64,000 bases of DNA from Candidatus Defluviicoccus seviourii. GTDB taxonomy: Bacteria > Pseudomonadota > Alphaproteobacteria > Rhodospirillales > Defluviicoccaceae. Shown piece after piece: positions 7,797 to 16,841 of this stretch; positions within the stretch are counted from its first letter, which is position 1, and every line of letters begins with the position of its first letter. The position numbers were made by a program, and so were the translations under genes. The stretch covers positions 1 through 64,000 of the forward strand of contig UXAT02000004.1 in assembly GCA_900609035.2 (NCBI GenBank), read 5' to 3'. The notes under the pieces are model-generated. The model saw only the letters and a list, made by a program, of their open reading frames with translations, did not search any database and was not told the origin of the DNA.

Positions 7797-10388
7797 ATGA
7801 CGTCCGTGGTGATCGTTGATGACCAAGCCGTCAATCTGAAGATCCTCTGCCGCTTTGCGCAGTCGCTCGAATCTGGCATCGACGTAAAAGCCTTCGGCGA
7901 TCCCGCGCAGGCGTTGACGGCTGTTGGTCAGGGCAACATCGACCTGATCGTAAGCGACTACGTCATGCCCGGCCTCAACGGCGCCGAGTTCATCCGCCGC
8001 TGCCGCCAGCTGACCCGCGACGACGAGTTGCCGATCATCGTCGTCACCGCCTTCGAGGACCGTGAATATCGCTACCGGGCGCTCGAAGCCGGCGCCAGCG
8101 ACTTCCTGTTGAGCCCTGTCGATGGCCAGGAGTTCTGCACGCGGGCGCGCAACCTGTTGTCCTTGTGGCGGCACCGGCAGATGCTGCGCCAGCGCGCGAA
8201 CACCCTGGAGAGCGAGCTCGCAAGCGCGCTCCGCCAGCATGCGGAGGAGATCCGCCTGCGCGAAGAGCATCTGCGCCGCGTCGTGAACACGGTACCGGCG
8301 CTGATCCGATCCTGTGATCCTGCCGGCCGCATGGTGCTGATCAACAGCTGCCACCAAAAGTATTTCGACCTCGATGGCGGCGCTGACCGCGGTGCGACGC
8401 GGGAGGCTCTGCTCGGCGAGGACTATGCACGCAAGGACCGCCAGCTCGACGACGAGGTGCTCAAGACCGGCGCCATGGTTGTCGGCATCGAGGAAACCGT
8501 TCACGACCGCAACGGCCGAGAACGCGTTCTGTTGACGACAAAGGCCCCCTTGCGCCTCGGCGAAGGGGATATCGGTGAGATTGTCACCGTCTCGCTCGAC
8601 ATCACGAATCGCAAACGGGTCGAGCGCCAAGTGCGCGAGAGCGAGAATCGTTTCCGCAGTCTGGTCGAGGGATCGGTTCTGGGCATCGTTATCGAACAAG
8701 GCGACGCGCCGGTCTTCGCGAACAGCACGGCCGCCCGCATCTTTGGCTACCTGGAGCCGGACGGCATCCTTGCGCTGAAGAGCTTCGAATCCTTGTTCGC
8801 GCCGAACGAGGGGCGACGGATCCGAAGGCTCAAGCGTTCAGGCGTGTGGAGTCACACGCCAGCCGAGCCGCGCGAGTTCCAGGGGTTGCGCAAGGACGAA
8901 GGCAGCCTGATCTGGGTCGAACTTCTGACCCAGGAGGTGCGCTGGCGGGGAGCGCCCGCATACCTCTCGACCGTTGCCGATATCAGCCTGCGCAAGGCCT
9001 ACGAGGAGCGGCTGCACCGGCAGGCGAACATCGACGAGGTGACGGCACTGCCAAACCGCACCCTCGCTCTCGACCGCTTGCGCCGCGCCGTGGTCGGCGC
9101 GGTGCGCCACCGCCACAAGGGGGGCGTGCTGTTCATCGACCTTGATCACTTCAAGAAGGTTAACGACACCTGGGGGCATGCGATCGGTGACGAGCTGTTG
9201 CGCCTAGCCGCCGGCCGGCTGCGCGAATGCGTCCGCGCCGAGGACACTGTCGCCCGCCTGGGCGGCGACGAATTCATTATCATCTTGCCTGATATCCCCG
9301 ACGCGTCGCACGCAGCACCCGTCATCCGCAAGATCCTAACTGCCTTCTCCGAGCCCTTCGTCTTGGACCGGCATCAGGTGTTCGTCACTTCGAGCATCGG
9401 TGTTGCCATCTTCCCGGATGACAGCGATGAGCCGGCGAGCCTGATCCAGAACGCCGATGCGGCGATGTACCTTGCCAAGCAGAAGGGGCGGAACACCTTC
9501 CACTACTTCACGCCACAGGTGAACGAGCACGCGATCGAGCGGATGCGGATTGAGGGCCAGCTCTTGCACGCGGTCAGCCGCAATGAGTTCGTGCTGCACT
9601 ATCAGCCGATCATCGACCTCGCCAGCGGCCTCTTGTTCGGCGCCGAAGCCCTGTTGCGTTGGCACAATGCCGAGCTTGGCTCGCTCGATCCGGAAGTCTT
9701 TGTGCCGGTGGCAGAGGACACCGGTCTGATCGTGCCGATCGGCCAGTGGGTTCTCGATCAGGCCTGTAAGGAACTGCGTCGCTTCCATAACACCGGCCTT
9801 CCCCATCTGTGTGTCTCGGTCAACGTGTCACTGCGCCAGCTGCGGGGGGTGGAATTGATCGGCACGGTCGCAGATGTCCTTAAGCGCCACGGCACACCAG
9901 CGGCGCGGATCGAGCTTGAGATTACCGAAGGCTGCCTGATGCACGATATCACCCAGGTCGGCCGGCAGCTGCAGGCCCTGCACGGCCTCGGCGTGCGTCT
10001 CGGTCTCGACGATTTCGGGACCGGATTCTCCTGCTTGAGCCACCTCAAGATGTTGCCGGTCGATACCGCCAAAATCGACAAGTCGTTCATCAAGAACGCG
10101 TCTGACAACCCCGGCGATGCAAGTATCGTCGAGGCCATCATCGCGATGGCACACAGCCTTGGCATTCGCGTCGTCGCCGAGGGGGTCGAGAACGGGGCGC
10201 AGCTCAGCTTCCTCGCGCAGCGGCACTGCGACTGTGTGCAGGGGAACTATTTTAGCGTCCCGCTCCCGGCCGATGAGTTCATCGCCTGGGCACGTGCATG
10301 GTCGCCACGCGTCAGCGCCCCCGCCGCACCGTCCGGCCGCGCGGACACCTCGCTCAGCGACTGTCCCGCGGCGTCTTCAGGGTCTTGA
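7797..10388 (+). CDS. RpfG-like response regulator with PAS-PAS-GGDEF-EAL output
   Basis: An 863-residue protein. Residues 1-125 form a receiver resembling that of RpfG (VVIVDDQ start, Asp54 phosphoacceptor). Two PAS regions follow (about 155-275 and 282-400). Next is GGDEF (410-570) with an intact 489-493 signature and an RxxD inhibitory site (Arg480-Asp483) five residues before it. The EAL domain (585-835) keeps EALLRW, an Asn in SVNVSLRQL, EITE, DDFGTG, the Lys of KIDKSF and the Glu of AEGVE. Both synthesis and hydrolysis of c-di-GMP look possible. No membrane helix is seen, so it should be cytoplasmic. It lies divergent from rpfF and next to rpfC. I infer it takes phosphate from the RpfC Hpt, in the place where Xanthomonas uses the HD-GYP protein RpfG. 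Confidence 0.85.
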   Translation: MTSVVIVDDQAVNLKILCRFAQSLESGIDVKAFGDPAQALTAVGQGNIDLIVSDYVMPGLNGAEFIRRCRQLTRDDELPIIVVTAFEDREYRYRALEAGASDFLLSPVDGQEFCTRARNLLSLWRHRQMLRQRANTLESELASALRQHAEEIRLREEHLRRVVNTVPALIRSCDPAGRMVLINSCHQKYFDLDGGADRGATREALLGEDYARKDRQLDDEVLKTGAMVVGIEETVHDRNGRERVLLTTKAPLRLGEGDIGEIVTVSLDITNRKRVERQVRESENRFRSLVEGSVLGIVIEQGDAPVFANSTAARIFGYLEPDGILALKSFESLFAPNEGRRIRRLKRSGVWSHTPAEPREFQGLRKDEGSLIWVELLTQEVRWRGAPAYLSTVADISLRKAYEERLHRQANIDEVTALPNRTLALDRLRRAVVGAVRHRHKGGVLFIDLDHFKKVNDTWGHAIGDELLRLAAGRLRECVRAEDTVARLGGDEFIIILPDIPDASHAAPVIRKILTAFSEPFVLDRHQVFVTSSIGVAIFPDDSDEPASLIQNADAAMYLAKQKGRNTFHYFTPQVNEHAIERMRIEGQLLHAVSRNEFVLHYQPIIDLASGLLFGAEALLRWHNAELGSLDPEVFVPVAEDTGLIVPIGQWVLDQACKELRRFHNTGLPHLCVSVNVSLRQLRGVELIGTVADVLKRHGTPAARIELEITEGCLMHDITQVGRQLQALHGLGVRLGLDDFGTGFSCLSHLKMLPVDTAKIDKSFIKNASDNPGDASIVEAIIAMAHSLGIRVVAEGVENGAQLSFLAQRHCDCVQGNYFSVPLPADEFIAWARAWSPRVSAPAAPSGRADTSLSDCPAASSGS

Positions 10389-10620
10389 CCAGCGCTGCAA
10401 GGACATCGCGGATCTGCTGTTCGTCGACCCCCATCAGGATCGCATCCTCAAAGGCGTCCTGGCAGACTTGGCGCACCTCGTCGAGATTCTCTTGCAGTAC
10501 GCTGAGCTTCTCCTCGCACGAGACCGGTGCACCGTCGCTTTGGCGCCAGATCACCGCCGTCGTGCCGTCTCCCGATTCGGGTGGCGGTCCACGCATGCCG
10601 TCTGCCGATTCTCCCGCCAT
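10354..10620 (-). CDS. Conserved small alphaproteobacterial protein, function unknown
   Basis: An 88-residue protein. After a Gly/Pro-rich leader, residues 33-82 form a compact helical domain (VSCEEKLSVLQENLDEVRQ, then DAILMGVDEQQIRDVLAALV) of a type I recall from uncharacterised Rhodospirillales proteins. No catalytic motif or signal peptide is seen. Its 3' end overlaps the end of the convergent GGDEF-EAL gene by 35 bases. No Shine-Dalgarno sequence precedes the ATG, so the true start may lie a few codons further in. Confidence 0.5.
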   Translation of the reverse strand: MAGESADGMRGPPPESGDGTTAVIWRQSDGAPVSCEEKLSVLQENLDEVRQVCQDAFEDAILMGVDEQQIRDVLAALVKTLKTPRDSR

Positions 10621-10872
10621 TTGCGACCGCAGCCGCGCTCAACGCCACTGCAGCGGGGCTCCAAGGCAAAAGGTCGCATTGGCGGCGCCCAACATCAAGC
10701 GTCAAAGCAACTCGGGGCATAGGCGCTGCTGCGGACTGCGTTCGCAGGTAGCGTCCTGGCCGCGACACGCCGGCCGAGGGGAACCGTAAGCCTTGTTTTT
10801 TCGTGCACCTGGCGCAACCTGCGACTAAAATCGGATTCTGCACTTGACAGATTTGCCAAGAGGTCGCGCGCC
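10621..10872. other. Intergenic region, divergent
   Basis: About 250 bases between two divergent small genes. No gene, strong hairpin or clear promoter pair was recognised. Confidence 0.3.
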
Positions 10873-11286
10873 ATGGGCAAGAGTTTTAAGGAGATTGCCG
10901 AGAACATCCAAGAGCGGATCAGGCAAGTCGCCTATATGATGTGGGAATCGGCGGGCCGGCAACATGGCATGGCTATGGAATATTGGCTCGCGGCGGAGAC
11001 CGACGTGCTGAAAACGATGCAGGCCGCCGCCGAGCGCCTGATGCCGAGCGAGGCAAAGGAAAAACCGAAGCCGGCAGCACCGGTCGCCCAGCCACTCGCA
11101 GAGCCGGTTGCGGCAGCCCCGGCGCCGGCAGTTAAACCGGAGACTGCGAAACCGGAGATTGCGAAACCGGAAACTGCCAAACCGGAAACCGCGAAGCCAC
11201 AAGCTGCAAAACCGGAACCTGCGAAACCGCAAGCCACCAAGCCGGCGCCGCGCAAGACCAGCAGCCGCGCAAAGGCCAAGCCGTAA
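10873..11286 (+). CDS. DUF2934 protein with Lys/Pro/Ala-repeat tail
   Basis: A 137-residue protein in two parts. Residues 12-45 match the DUF2934 helix-loop-helix (RIRQVAYMMWESAGR followed by AMEYWLAAE), a domain of unknown function common in alphaproteobacteria. From about residue 65 the chain is low-complexity. It holds tandem pentapeptide-like units of the type AKPET/AKPEP and a basic end (RKTSSRAKAKP), resembling histone-H1-like or nucleic-acid-binding tails. It is probably cytoplasmic. The ATG at 10873 has AGAGG about 9 bases upstream. The gene converges on the DUF1289 gene with a 29-base gap. Confidence 0.65.
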   Translation: MGKSFKEIAENIQERIRQVAYMMWESAGRQHGMAMEYWLAAETDVLKTMQAAAERLMPSEAKEKPKPAAPVAQPLAEPVAAAPAPAVKPETAKPEIAKPETAKPETAKPQAAKPEPAKPQATKPAPRKTSSRAKAKP

Positions 11287-11315
11287 GGCCAAGCGGTACG
11301 GCGCAGCGGCGGTTT

Positions 11316-11519
11316 TCAGGCGGACTGGGGCTCGGTCGCGCGGCGGCGGGCGAGGTCCTGCAGGATGCGCCGCTTTTCACGTGCGTTGGCATCGCGCCAG
11401 CGGGCAATCTCATGGCGCGTTCGCAGGCAGCCCTCGCACAGTCCGCTCGCTGGCACGATGCGGCAGACGCCGATGCAGGGCGACGGAACCTCGGAGACTG
11501 GCGTTCGCTGGGTTGGCAC
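11316..11519 (-). CDS. DUF1289 cysteine-motif protein
   Basis: A 67-residue protein of the DUF1289 family. Four cysteines in the family pattern (Cys15, Cys19, Cys28, Cys31; SPCIGVCR and LCEGCLRT) suggest metal or Fe-S binding, followed by EIARW and a basic helical end. The biochemical role is not established. It starts at a GTG; an in-frame TAG lies six bases upstream, which fixes the start. No strong Shine-Dalgarno sequence is seen. It lies downstream of rpsD on the same strand, with a 154-base gap containing a hairpin. Confidence 0.75.
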   Translation of the reverse strand: MPTQRTPVSEVPSPCIGVCRIVPASGLCEGCLRTRHEIARWRDANAREKRRILQDLARRRATEPQSA

Positions 11520-11573
11520 GCGCTAGAACCGCTTGTCTCACCAATGGAGCTTCAGGTTGTCAACGCTTCTCGC

Positions 11574-11603
11574 AAGCTTGGCGCCTGTAAACAACCCAAG
11601 CTT
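11574..11603. repeat. 8-bp inverted repeat between rpsD and the DUF1289 gene
   Basis: AAGCTTGG and CCAAGCTT form a perfect 8-bp stem around a 14-base loop, 71 bases after the rpsD stop. It may act as a transcript-end or processing hairpin for rpsD. No T-run follows on the minus strand. Confidence 0.35.
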
Positions 11604-11673
11604 CCGCTCCGGGGCGGGCTCCGAGGGGCGCTTCAATAGCCAGCCTTCCAGCCGGCGCCATGAGCCATGCGGC

Positions 11674-12288
11674 CTAGCGCGAGTAGTATTCGACGACGAG
11701 GTTGGGCTCCATCTGCACCGGATAGGGCACGTCGGCGAGCTTAGGCGTGCGCACGAGGGTGACGCGCAGCTTGTCGCCGTCGACACCGATATAATCCGGC
11801 ACGTCCCGCTCCGCTTGCTGGTTTGCCTCCAAGATGACCGCAAACTGTTTGGCCCGGTCGGTCGGCTCGATCACGTCGCCTTCCTTCACCAGGTAGGACG
11901 GGATGGTGACCCGGCGGCCGTTGACGGTGATCAGCCCGTGGTTGACGAATTGCCGGGCGGCGAACACGGTTGGCGCAAACTTAGCGCGGTAGACGACGGC
12001 GTCGAGGCGGCGCTCCAGAAGGCCGATCAGATTCTCCGACGTGTCACCACGCCGCCGCACGGCCTCCTCGTAGTAGCGATAGAACTGGCTCTCGCTGACA
12101 TTGCCGTAATAGCCCTTGAGCTTCTGCTTGGCCATCAACTGCAAGCCATAGTCGGTCGGCTTGCGCTTCCGTTGACCATGCTCGCCGGGGCCGTAGTCGC
12201 GGGCGTTGATCGGGCTCTTGGCGCGGCCCCACAGGTTGACGCCTAAGCGCCGGTTGATCTTGTACTTAGCGTTCTGTCGCTTCGTCAT
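11674..12288 (-). CDS. rpsD: 30S ribosomal protein S4
   Basis: A 204-residue S4, the primary 16S rRNA-binding protein that nucleates 30S assembly. The N-terminus [21 protein letters not shown] and the S4 RNA-binding domain ([29 protein letters not shown]) are canonical, and the length is normal. The ATG at 12288 begins at the family's usual first residue; an open frame extends upstream without homology. As usual in alphaproteobacteria, it stands outside the alpha operon. The DUF1289 gene follows it. Confidence 0.97.
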   Translation of the reverse strand: MTKRQNAKYKINRRLGVNLWGRAKSPINARDYGPGEHGQRKRKPTDYGLQLMAKQKLKGYYGNVSESQFYRYYEEAVRRRGDTSENLIGLLERRLDAVVYRAKFAPTVFAARQFVNHGLITVNGRRVTIPSYLVKEGDVIEPTDRAKQFAVILEANQQAERDVPDYIGVDGDKLRVTLVRTPKLADVPYPVQMEPNLVVEYYSR

Positions 12289-12523
12289 GTTCGGATTCTG
12301 CCGTCCCTCGGCCGATGTCGGCGCCACGGGTGAGAGGCACAAGCGAACCTGCCGCCTGCCGCCGCTAACGGGCGCAACGGAAAGCCGGGACTATACGCAA
12401 CGGCGCGGTTGAGTCAAATCCTTCGCTAGAGGCGGGCCCCATCTTCAAGCGAGCCGCCGCGATCCTGGCGGGACAAGCACGCGCGATTAAATCAGTAGAG
12501 GGGCGTGAGGGAGGCATTACGCG

Positions 12524-13165
12524 ATGGCCACAATCCTGATCATCGGCGCCAGCCGCGGCATTGGTCTGGCGACACTGAAAGCAGCGCTGAAGGCGGGGCA
12601 CGCGGTGCGGGCGCTTGCCCGCTCTGCCGCCGGTATCCCTGTTACCGATCCCAACCTTGAGAAATTCACGGGTGACGCGCTCGATCCGGCAACGGTTCGC
12701 GCGGCCCTTCAAGGCGTCGATGCCGTGATCCAGACCTTGGGCGTATCGCCCAGCCCCGAGATGGTCTTCAATTCGACGCGGCTGTTCTCCGACGCGACGC
12801 GGATCCTCGTTGCGGCAATGGAAGAATGCGGTGTGAAGCGGCTGATCTGCCTTACCGGTTTTGGCGCCGGCGACAGCCGCAACCACGGCAGCTTCCTCTT
12901 CAATTCGGCATTTCGCCTGTTCCTTGGCCGTGTCTACAGCGACAAGGATGTGCAGGAACGCATCATTCAGGAGAGCGGACTTGACTGGGTGATTGCGCGC
13001 CCCGTCATCCTCACCAGCGGCCCGTTTACGGGCAAGTATCGGGTGCTCGTTGATCCGCGCGATTGGCGCTGCGGCTTCATCACGCGCGCCGATGTCGCCG
13101 ATTTTCTCGTCAAGCAGATCAGCGACGACACCTACTTGCACAGGACGCCGGTGCTCACGAGCTGA
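12524..13165 (+). CDS. NAD(P)-binding atypical short-chain dehydrogenase (NmrA/YwnB-like)
   Basis: A 213-residue Rossmann protein with the N-terminal dinucleotide motif GASRGIG (residues 8-14), an Asp/Ala strand (GVDAVIQTLG), a RLICLTGFGAG strand and a C-terminal WVIARPVIL segment typical of atypical SDRs that bind NAD(P)H. The usual YxxxK pair is not evident, so it may act as a flavin or quinone reductase-like or regulatory protein. GGGAGG lies 10 bases upstream of the ATG. The GH16 gene follows six bases after the stop, suggesting co-transcription. Confidence 0.75.
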   Translation: MATILIIGASRGIGLATLKAALKAGHAVRALARSAAGIPVTDPNLEKFTGDALDPATVRAALQGVDAVIQTLGVSPSPEMVFNSTRLFSDATRILVAAMEECGVKRLICLTGFGAGDSRNHGSFLFNSAFRLFLGRVYSDKDVQERIIQESGLDWVIARPVILTSGPFTGKYRVLVDPRDWRCGFITRADVADFLVKQISDDTYLHRTPVLTS

Positions 13166-13171
13166 GCGCCG

Positions 13172-14086
13172 ATGCGCGCGACGCGAATGACCATGGTGCG
13201 GCTTGCCGGCGCCGCCACGCTGGCCCTTGGTGCTTTCGTCGCCGCTCGCACTTTCGCGCACGCAGCACCACCGCTGCTTGATCTGAGCGGCTACCGGCTC
13301 GTCTGGGCCGATGAGTTCGACGGTCCGGCAGCCGCGCGACCACGTCCGCACTGGTTCTTCTTCGATGGCTGGGGCAAGGGCAAGTGGCGTGATGCCGTGT
13401 ATACGCAGGAAGACGCAAGCCTCGACGGGAAGGGCCATCTCGCCTTGCGGGCACGCCTTGACGGAGGCGTGCTCAAGACTTCGTTCCTGCAGACCTACGA
13501 TTGGAAGGTGCCGCAGCAGCAGTGGACGACGTTCGGCCCCGGTTCGGGCAAATACATCGAGGCACGCATCAACGTGGCCGGCCTCGAAGCGGGTGGGCTG
13601 TGGTTTGCGTTCTGGCTGTTCGACCCGAGCGATGCCTACGATGGCAACCCTGCAACCGGCAGCGAGATCGATATCGTCGAGTATCTCGTCTCGGCCGGCA
13701 AGCCGACGTCATGGACGAAGAACCTGCCGCAGGGAACCTTGAACCACTTCCACGTTGCCAATCATTGGGGCAAAGAAGCGGGACAATCGGGAACGAAGCT
13801 GATCGACGCTTCAGCGCACGGCGTCAATCTGCGCGACGGTGGTTTCCACAGCTTCGGCGTGGCCTGGCAGGCCGATCGGCTGATCTATTACCTCGATCAT
13901 CAACCCGTCTGGGAAACGCGCAATGGCGTTTCAACCAGCGACGAGCACGCACTGATGCTCTCCATCGAATACGATCAGGGCCCAGGTGACGCCTGGGGCC
14001 TCGACGAGAATATTTTGGACCACGCGGCCAAGCTCCCCGATACCGCGCTCATCGATCATGTCCGCGTCTATGCGCGCAAGCCGTAG
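13172..14086 (+). CDS. Secreted glycoside hydrolase family 16 protein
   Basis: A 304-residue protein with a signal peptide (residues 1-31, ending FAHA) and a GH16 beta-jelly-roll. The catalytic signature ExDxxE is seen as SEIDIVEY around residues 168-175, preceded by a LWFAFWLFDPSDAY substrate-cleft segment. The family cleaves beta-1,3/1,4-glucans, agars or similar polysaccharides; the substrate cannot be read here. It is likely exported and may remodel extracellular or capsular polysaccharide. It sits six bases after the SDR gene and converges on cbiO. The start is uncertain because no Shine-Dalgarno is evident; internal ATGs at 13187 and 13193 would also leave a signal peptide. Confidence 0.82.
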   Translation: MRATRMTMVRLAGAATLALGAFVAARTFAHAAPPLLDLSGYRLVWADEFDGPAAARPRPHWFFFDGWGKGKWRDAVYTQEDASLDGKGHLALRARLDGGVLKTSFLQTYDWKVPQQQWTTFGPGSGKYIEARINVAGLEAGGLWFAFWLFDPSDAYDGNPATGSEIDIVEYLVSAGKPTSWTKNLPQGTLNHFHVANHWGKEAGQSGTKLIDASAHGVNLRDGGFHSFGVAWQADRLIYYLDHQPVWETRNGVSTSDEHALMLSIEYDQGPGDAWGLDENILDHAAKLPDTALIDHVRVYARKP

Positions 14087-14118
14087 TTCACCGCATGCGA
14101 GGAGCGGTCGTGCACGCT

Positions 14119-14979
14119 TCAAGCGCCAACGATCTGCGCAGAGCGCAGCCAGGCCGCGAGATCGGCGGCGCGCCGGGGAAACGGCTGCGCACTTATCAGG
14201 CCGGCCGCGCGAGCCTGGAATGCGAGTTCGATCAAGAGCGGTCGGCGCAGCCTCGCACGGGCAAGCACCGCGTCGTCGGCTAGGACCGTTTCCGGCGGCC
14301 CCTCGGCGATGATGCGGCCGCGCTCCATCAGCGCCACCGTCTCTGCCCAGCCGTAGGCGAGATCGACGTCATGCGTTGACAGCACCAGCGCCGTGCCGGC
14401 TGCAGCCAAAGCGTCCAGCGTCGCCAGCAGCTGGCCAACCCCGTGCGGATCCAGACCGGCGGTCGGCTCGTCGAGGAGCAGGACTTGCGGACGCATGGCG
14501 ACGATGCCGGCGATCGCCGCCCGGCGCTTCTGCCCGAAACTCAACATGTGCGCCGGACGCGCTGCCAGATCCGCGATGCCGAGGGCCTCAAGCGCGAAGG
14601 TGACGCGCGCACGCACATCCGGCTCCGGCAGGCCGAGGTTGAGCGGCCCGAAGGAGACGTCTTCATAGACGGTGCCGGCGAACAGTTGGTCATCGGGGTC
14701 CTGCAGGACGAGGCCAACCCGTGTTCGCCACCGCATCAAGGCCGCGCGGTCATAGCCCGCCATCTCGCCGCCCAGGCGAAGCGTGCCGCGCGATGGCTTC
14801 AGTGAGCCGTTCAGGTGCAAGAGCACGGTCGTCTTGCCGGCACCGTTGGCGCCGAGAAGCGCCACTCTGGCGCCGGAACGCACCGCGAAATCAACGCCGC
14901 TCAGCGCGGGGATGCCGCCGGCAAAGGTGTAGTGCAGATCGTGCGCCTCGATCAGAGCTTCTGGGGCCGCCACCGTCAT
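14119..14979 (-). CDS. cbiO: Cobalt ECF transporter ATPase CbiO
   Basis: A 286-residue ABC ATPase that energises cobalt uptake for cobalamin synthesis. It has Walker A (GANGAGKTT, near residue 40), the Q-loop (VLQDPDDQLF), a signature variant LSFGQKRRAAIAG and Walker B (VLLLDEPTAGLD). The DPDDQLF box and overall sequence are typical of ECF/Cbi ATPases. Its ATG overlaps the cbiQ stop by four bases (ATGA), giving translational coupling. It is the last gene of cbiMNQO, under the cobalamin riboswitch upstream of cbiM. Confidence 0.9.
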   Translation of the reverse strand: MTVAAPEALIEAHDLHYTFAGGIPALSGVDFAVRSGARVALLGANGAGKTTVLLHLNGSLKPSRGTLRLGGEMAGYDRAALMRWRTRVGLVLQDPDDQLFAGTVYEDVSFGPLNLGLPEPDVRARVTFALEALGIADLAARPAHMLSFGQKRRAAIAGIVAMRPQVLLLDEPTAGLDPHGVGQLLATLDALAAAGTALVLSTHDVDLAYGWAETVALMERGRIIAEGPPETVLADDAVLARARLRRPLLIELAFQARAAGLISAQPFPRRAADLAAWLRSAQIVGA

Positions 14980-15740
14980 GCCGCCGAAGGAACCAGCGTG
15001 ACCCAGGCGACCGTGACGGCGGCAATGCTCGCGTGCAGCGCAACGGCGCCGCTGAGGAATGCTGGCGACAGGGTCACCGCGGGCGCCAATGTGCGCAATT
15101 CACCGGTGCAGGCGCGCGTCGCGAGGCCGATTTCCATCCGCCGGCCGCGGTCAAGCAGGCGCGGCAGCAGCGTTGCGGCGAGGAGGCCGCTTGAGTGGAT
15201 CGCGCGGCGAAGGTTCCGGTAGCCGAGGCGGTTTGCCTGCGCCTGCCGCCCGCGTACGGCCATGCCGAAGGCAAGCATAGTGAAGCGATACATCATGACC
15301 GCGATTTCGATGATCGGCGCCGGCACGCGCAAACGATGCGCCTGCCGAAGGAGCGCCGTGAGCGGGACCGTCAGCACGATCAGGAGCAGCGACGCCACCG
15401 CCGCCAGCGCCCGCAGCGTGACCGTTGCGGCCGTCGCTATTGAGTCTGTTGACACCGTGAGCCACGGCGCGCCGGCATCCGGCTGGACCGAAACCGCCAG
15501 CACGACGGCGCCCAAGGCGAGAAAGGCCAGCGGTGCGGCAAGGATGGCCAGGTAATCGCGCCCGCTCACCCGTGCGCCGACCAGCACCGCCGCCGCCGCC
15601 GCGAGAAGGATCAGCGGTGCCGCTGGAATGGCTGGCAGGATCAGACTCAACAGCAGGAGCCCGCCGCCCAGCATCAGTTTCTCGGCCGGGTGGCGCCGGC
15701 TCCAGCGGTTGGTCTGGGCGATCCGGTCAATGAGATCCAT
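14976..15740 (-). CDS. cbiQ: Cobalt ECF transporter T component CbiQ
   Basis: A 254-residue integral membrane protein with about five or six hydrophobic helices. The family's coupling region is seen as an Arg/Ala-rich stretch (LLRQAHRLRVP, then MAVRGRQAQANRLG). It connects the substrate component CbiM/CbiN to the CbiO ATPase. The ATG at 15740 (MDLIDRIAQTNRW) is a typical CbiQ start. It overlaps cbiN by 14 bases and cbiO by 4. Confidence 0.88.
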   Translation of the reverse strand: MDLIDRIAQTNRWSRRHPAEKLMLGGGLLLLSLILPAIPAAPLILLAAAAAVLVGARVSGRDYLAILAAPLAFLALGAVVLAVSVQPDAGAPWLTVSTDSIATAATVTLRALAAVASLLLIVLTVPLTALLRQAHRLRVPAPIIEIAVMMYRFTMLAFGMAVRGRQAQANRLGYRNLRRAIHSSGLLAATLLPRLLDRGRRMEIGLATRACTGELRTLAPAVTLSPAFLSGAVALHASIAAVTVAWVTLVPSAA

Positions 15741-16032
15741 CGCCGCCGCTGCCACGGACCCGCACCTGGCCCCGGCGCAGGCCGAGGTAGTAGCCGAGGA
15801 AACCTGCACCCAGAGCGGCCTGGAGCGTGAACAGCAGGCTTGCGACTTCGCCGCTCGGCGGCTCCCAGAGCGGCCCAAACCATGGCTCGTAAGCCGGCTG
15901 GATCTCGGTGATCAAGGTCTGGGCCGCGCCGTCGGCGCCGCCGAACACCTCTTCACCCTGGAAGCCCATCAGCAGTGGCACGATCGCAAGTGCAGCCGCG
16001 ATCAGGAGCAGGACGGCGTTGCGACGGGCCAT
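15727..16032 (-). CDS. cbiN: Cobalt transport protein CbiN
   Basis: A 101-residue membrane protein with two transmembrane helices (about 6-22 and 65-84) and a periplasmic loop containing GADGAAQTLITEIQPAYEPW, the family's characteristic region. CbiN assists CbiM in metal loading. Its ATG shares the A of the cbiM stop codon (TGATG), so translation is coupled. Confidence 0.88.
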   Translation of the reverse strand: MARRNAVLLLIAAALAIVPLLMGFQGEEVFGGADGAAQTLITEIQPAYEPWFGPLWEPPSGEVASLLFTLQAALGAGFLGYYLGLRRGQVRVRGSGGDGSH

Positions 16033-16703
16033 CAGCGGACCTCCCCGGCGAGATGCGGCAGCTGGCGGAGTTCGTCGCGGCTGTAGTTCGTCAGAATAGT
16101 GAAGACCACCACCGTGACGAGGCCCTCGATGATCGCGAGCGGCACCTGGGTCAGCGCAAAGACGGTGGCGAACTTAACGAACGAGCCGGCAAAGCCGCTC
16201 ACCGGATCAGGAAACGCGACCGCCAACTGGGCCGAGGTGACGATGTACGTCGAGAGGTCGGCGAGGGCAGCGGCCATGAAAACCGCGACCACTGCCGAGG
16301 CACCGATCGCTTGGCCGAGGCGGAACACTCCCCAGGCGACGAAGGGGCCGACGATCGCCATCGAAAACACGTTCGCGCCCAGTGTCGTCAGTCCGCCGTG
16401 GGCGAGCAGGAGCGCCTGAAACAACAAGACAAGGCTGCCGAGCACCGTCATGACCGAAGGACCGAACAGGACCGCGCCGAGCCCGGTGCCAGTCGGGTGC
16501 GAGCAACTGCCGGTGACGGAGGGAATTTTCAGCGCTGACAAGACAAAACAAAATGCGCCGGAAGCGGCGAGCAGCATCTTTGTTTCCGGATGGGCACGAA
16601 CGGTGCGGACCAGCCGCATCCCTCCCCAGGCCACGATCGGCGCCGACACGGCCGTCCACCCAACGGCGTGCGCAACCGGCAGGTAACCTTCCATGATATG
16701 CAT
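16032..16703 (-). CDS. cbiM: Cobalt ECF transporter substrate component CbiM
   Basis: A 223-residue membrane protein with the diagnostic N-terminus MHIMEGYLP, whose His2 and free amino terminus bind the metal in this family. Later conserved segments are [16 protein letters not shown] and [20 protein letters not shown]. It is the cobalt-recognition subunit of cbiMNQO. The start is secure: GGAGGAGGG lies about 6 bases before the ATG. A cobalamin riboswitch sits upstream, so B12 should repress the operon. Confidence 0.93.
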   Translation of the reverse strand: MHIMEGYLPVAHAVGWTAVSAPIVAWGGMRLVRTVRAHPETKMLLAASGAFCFVLSALKIPSVTGSCSHPTGTGLGAVLFGPSVMTVLGSLVLLFQALLLAHGGLTTLGANVFSMAIVGPFVAWGVFRLGQAIGASAVVAVFMAAALADLSTYIVTSAQLAVAFPDPVSGFAGSFVKFATVFALTQVPLAIIEGLVTVVVFTILTNYSRDELRQLPHLAGEVR

Positions 16704-16841
16704 TGTCCCTCCTCCCGAGGTCGCATGCGAACCGAACAAACCAGACGCCCGGACAGCGCGAACGGAGGAGGGCTTTGAGCTGCGCATGCGCTCACCGCCT
16801 GCCCCGGTGCACCCCGCCCGGAAGCGTCGCGTCTTCGTCCT

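Noticed and set aside
7797..10388. HD-GYP-type RpfG
   Set aside because: The receiver is RpfG-like, but the output clearly shows GGDEF and EAL motifs and no HD-GYP motif.
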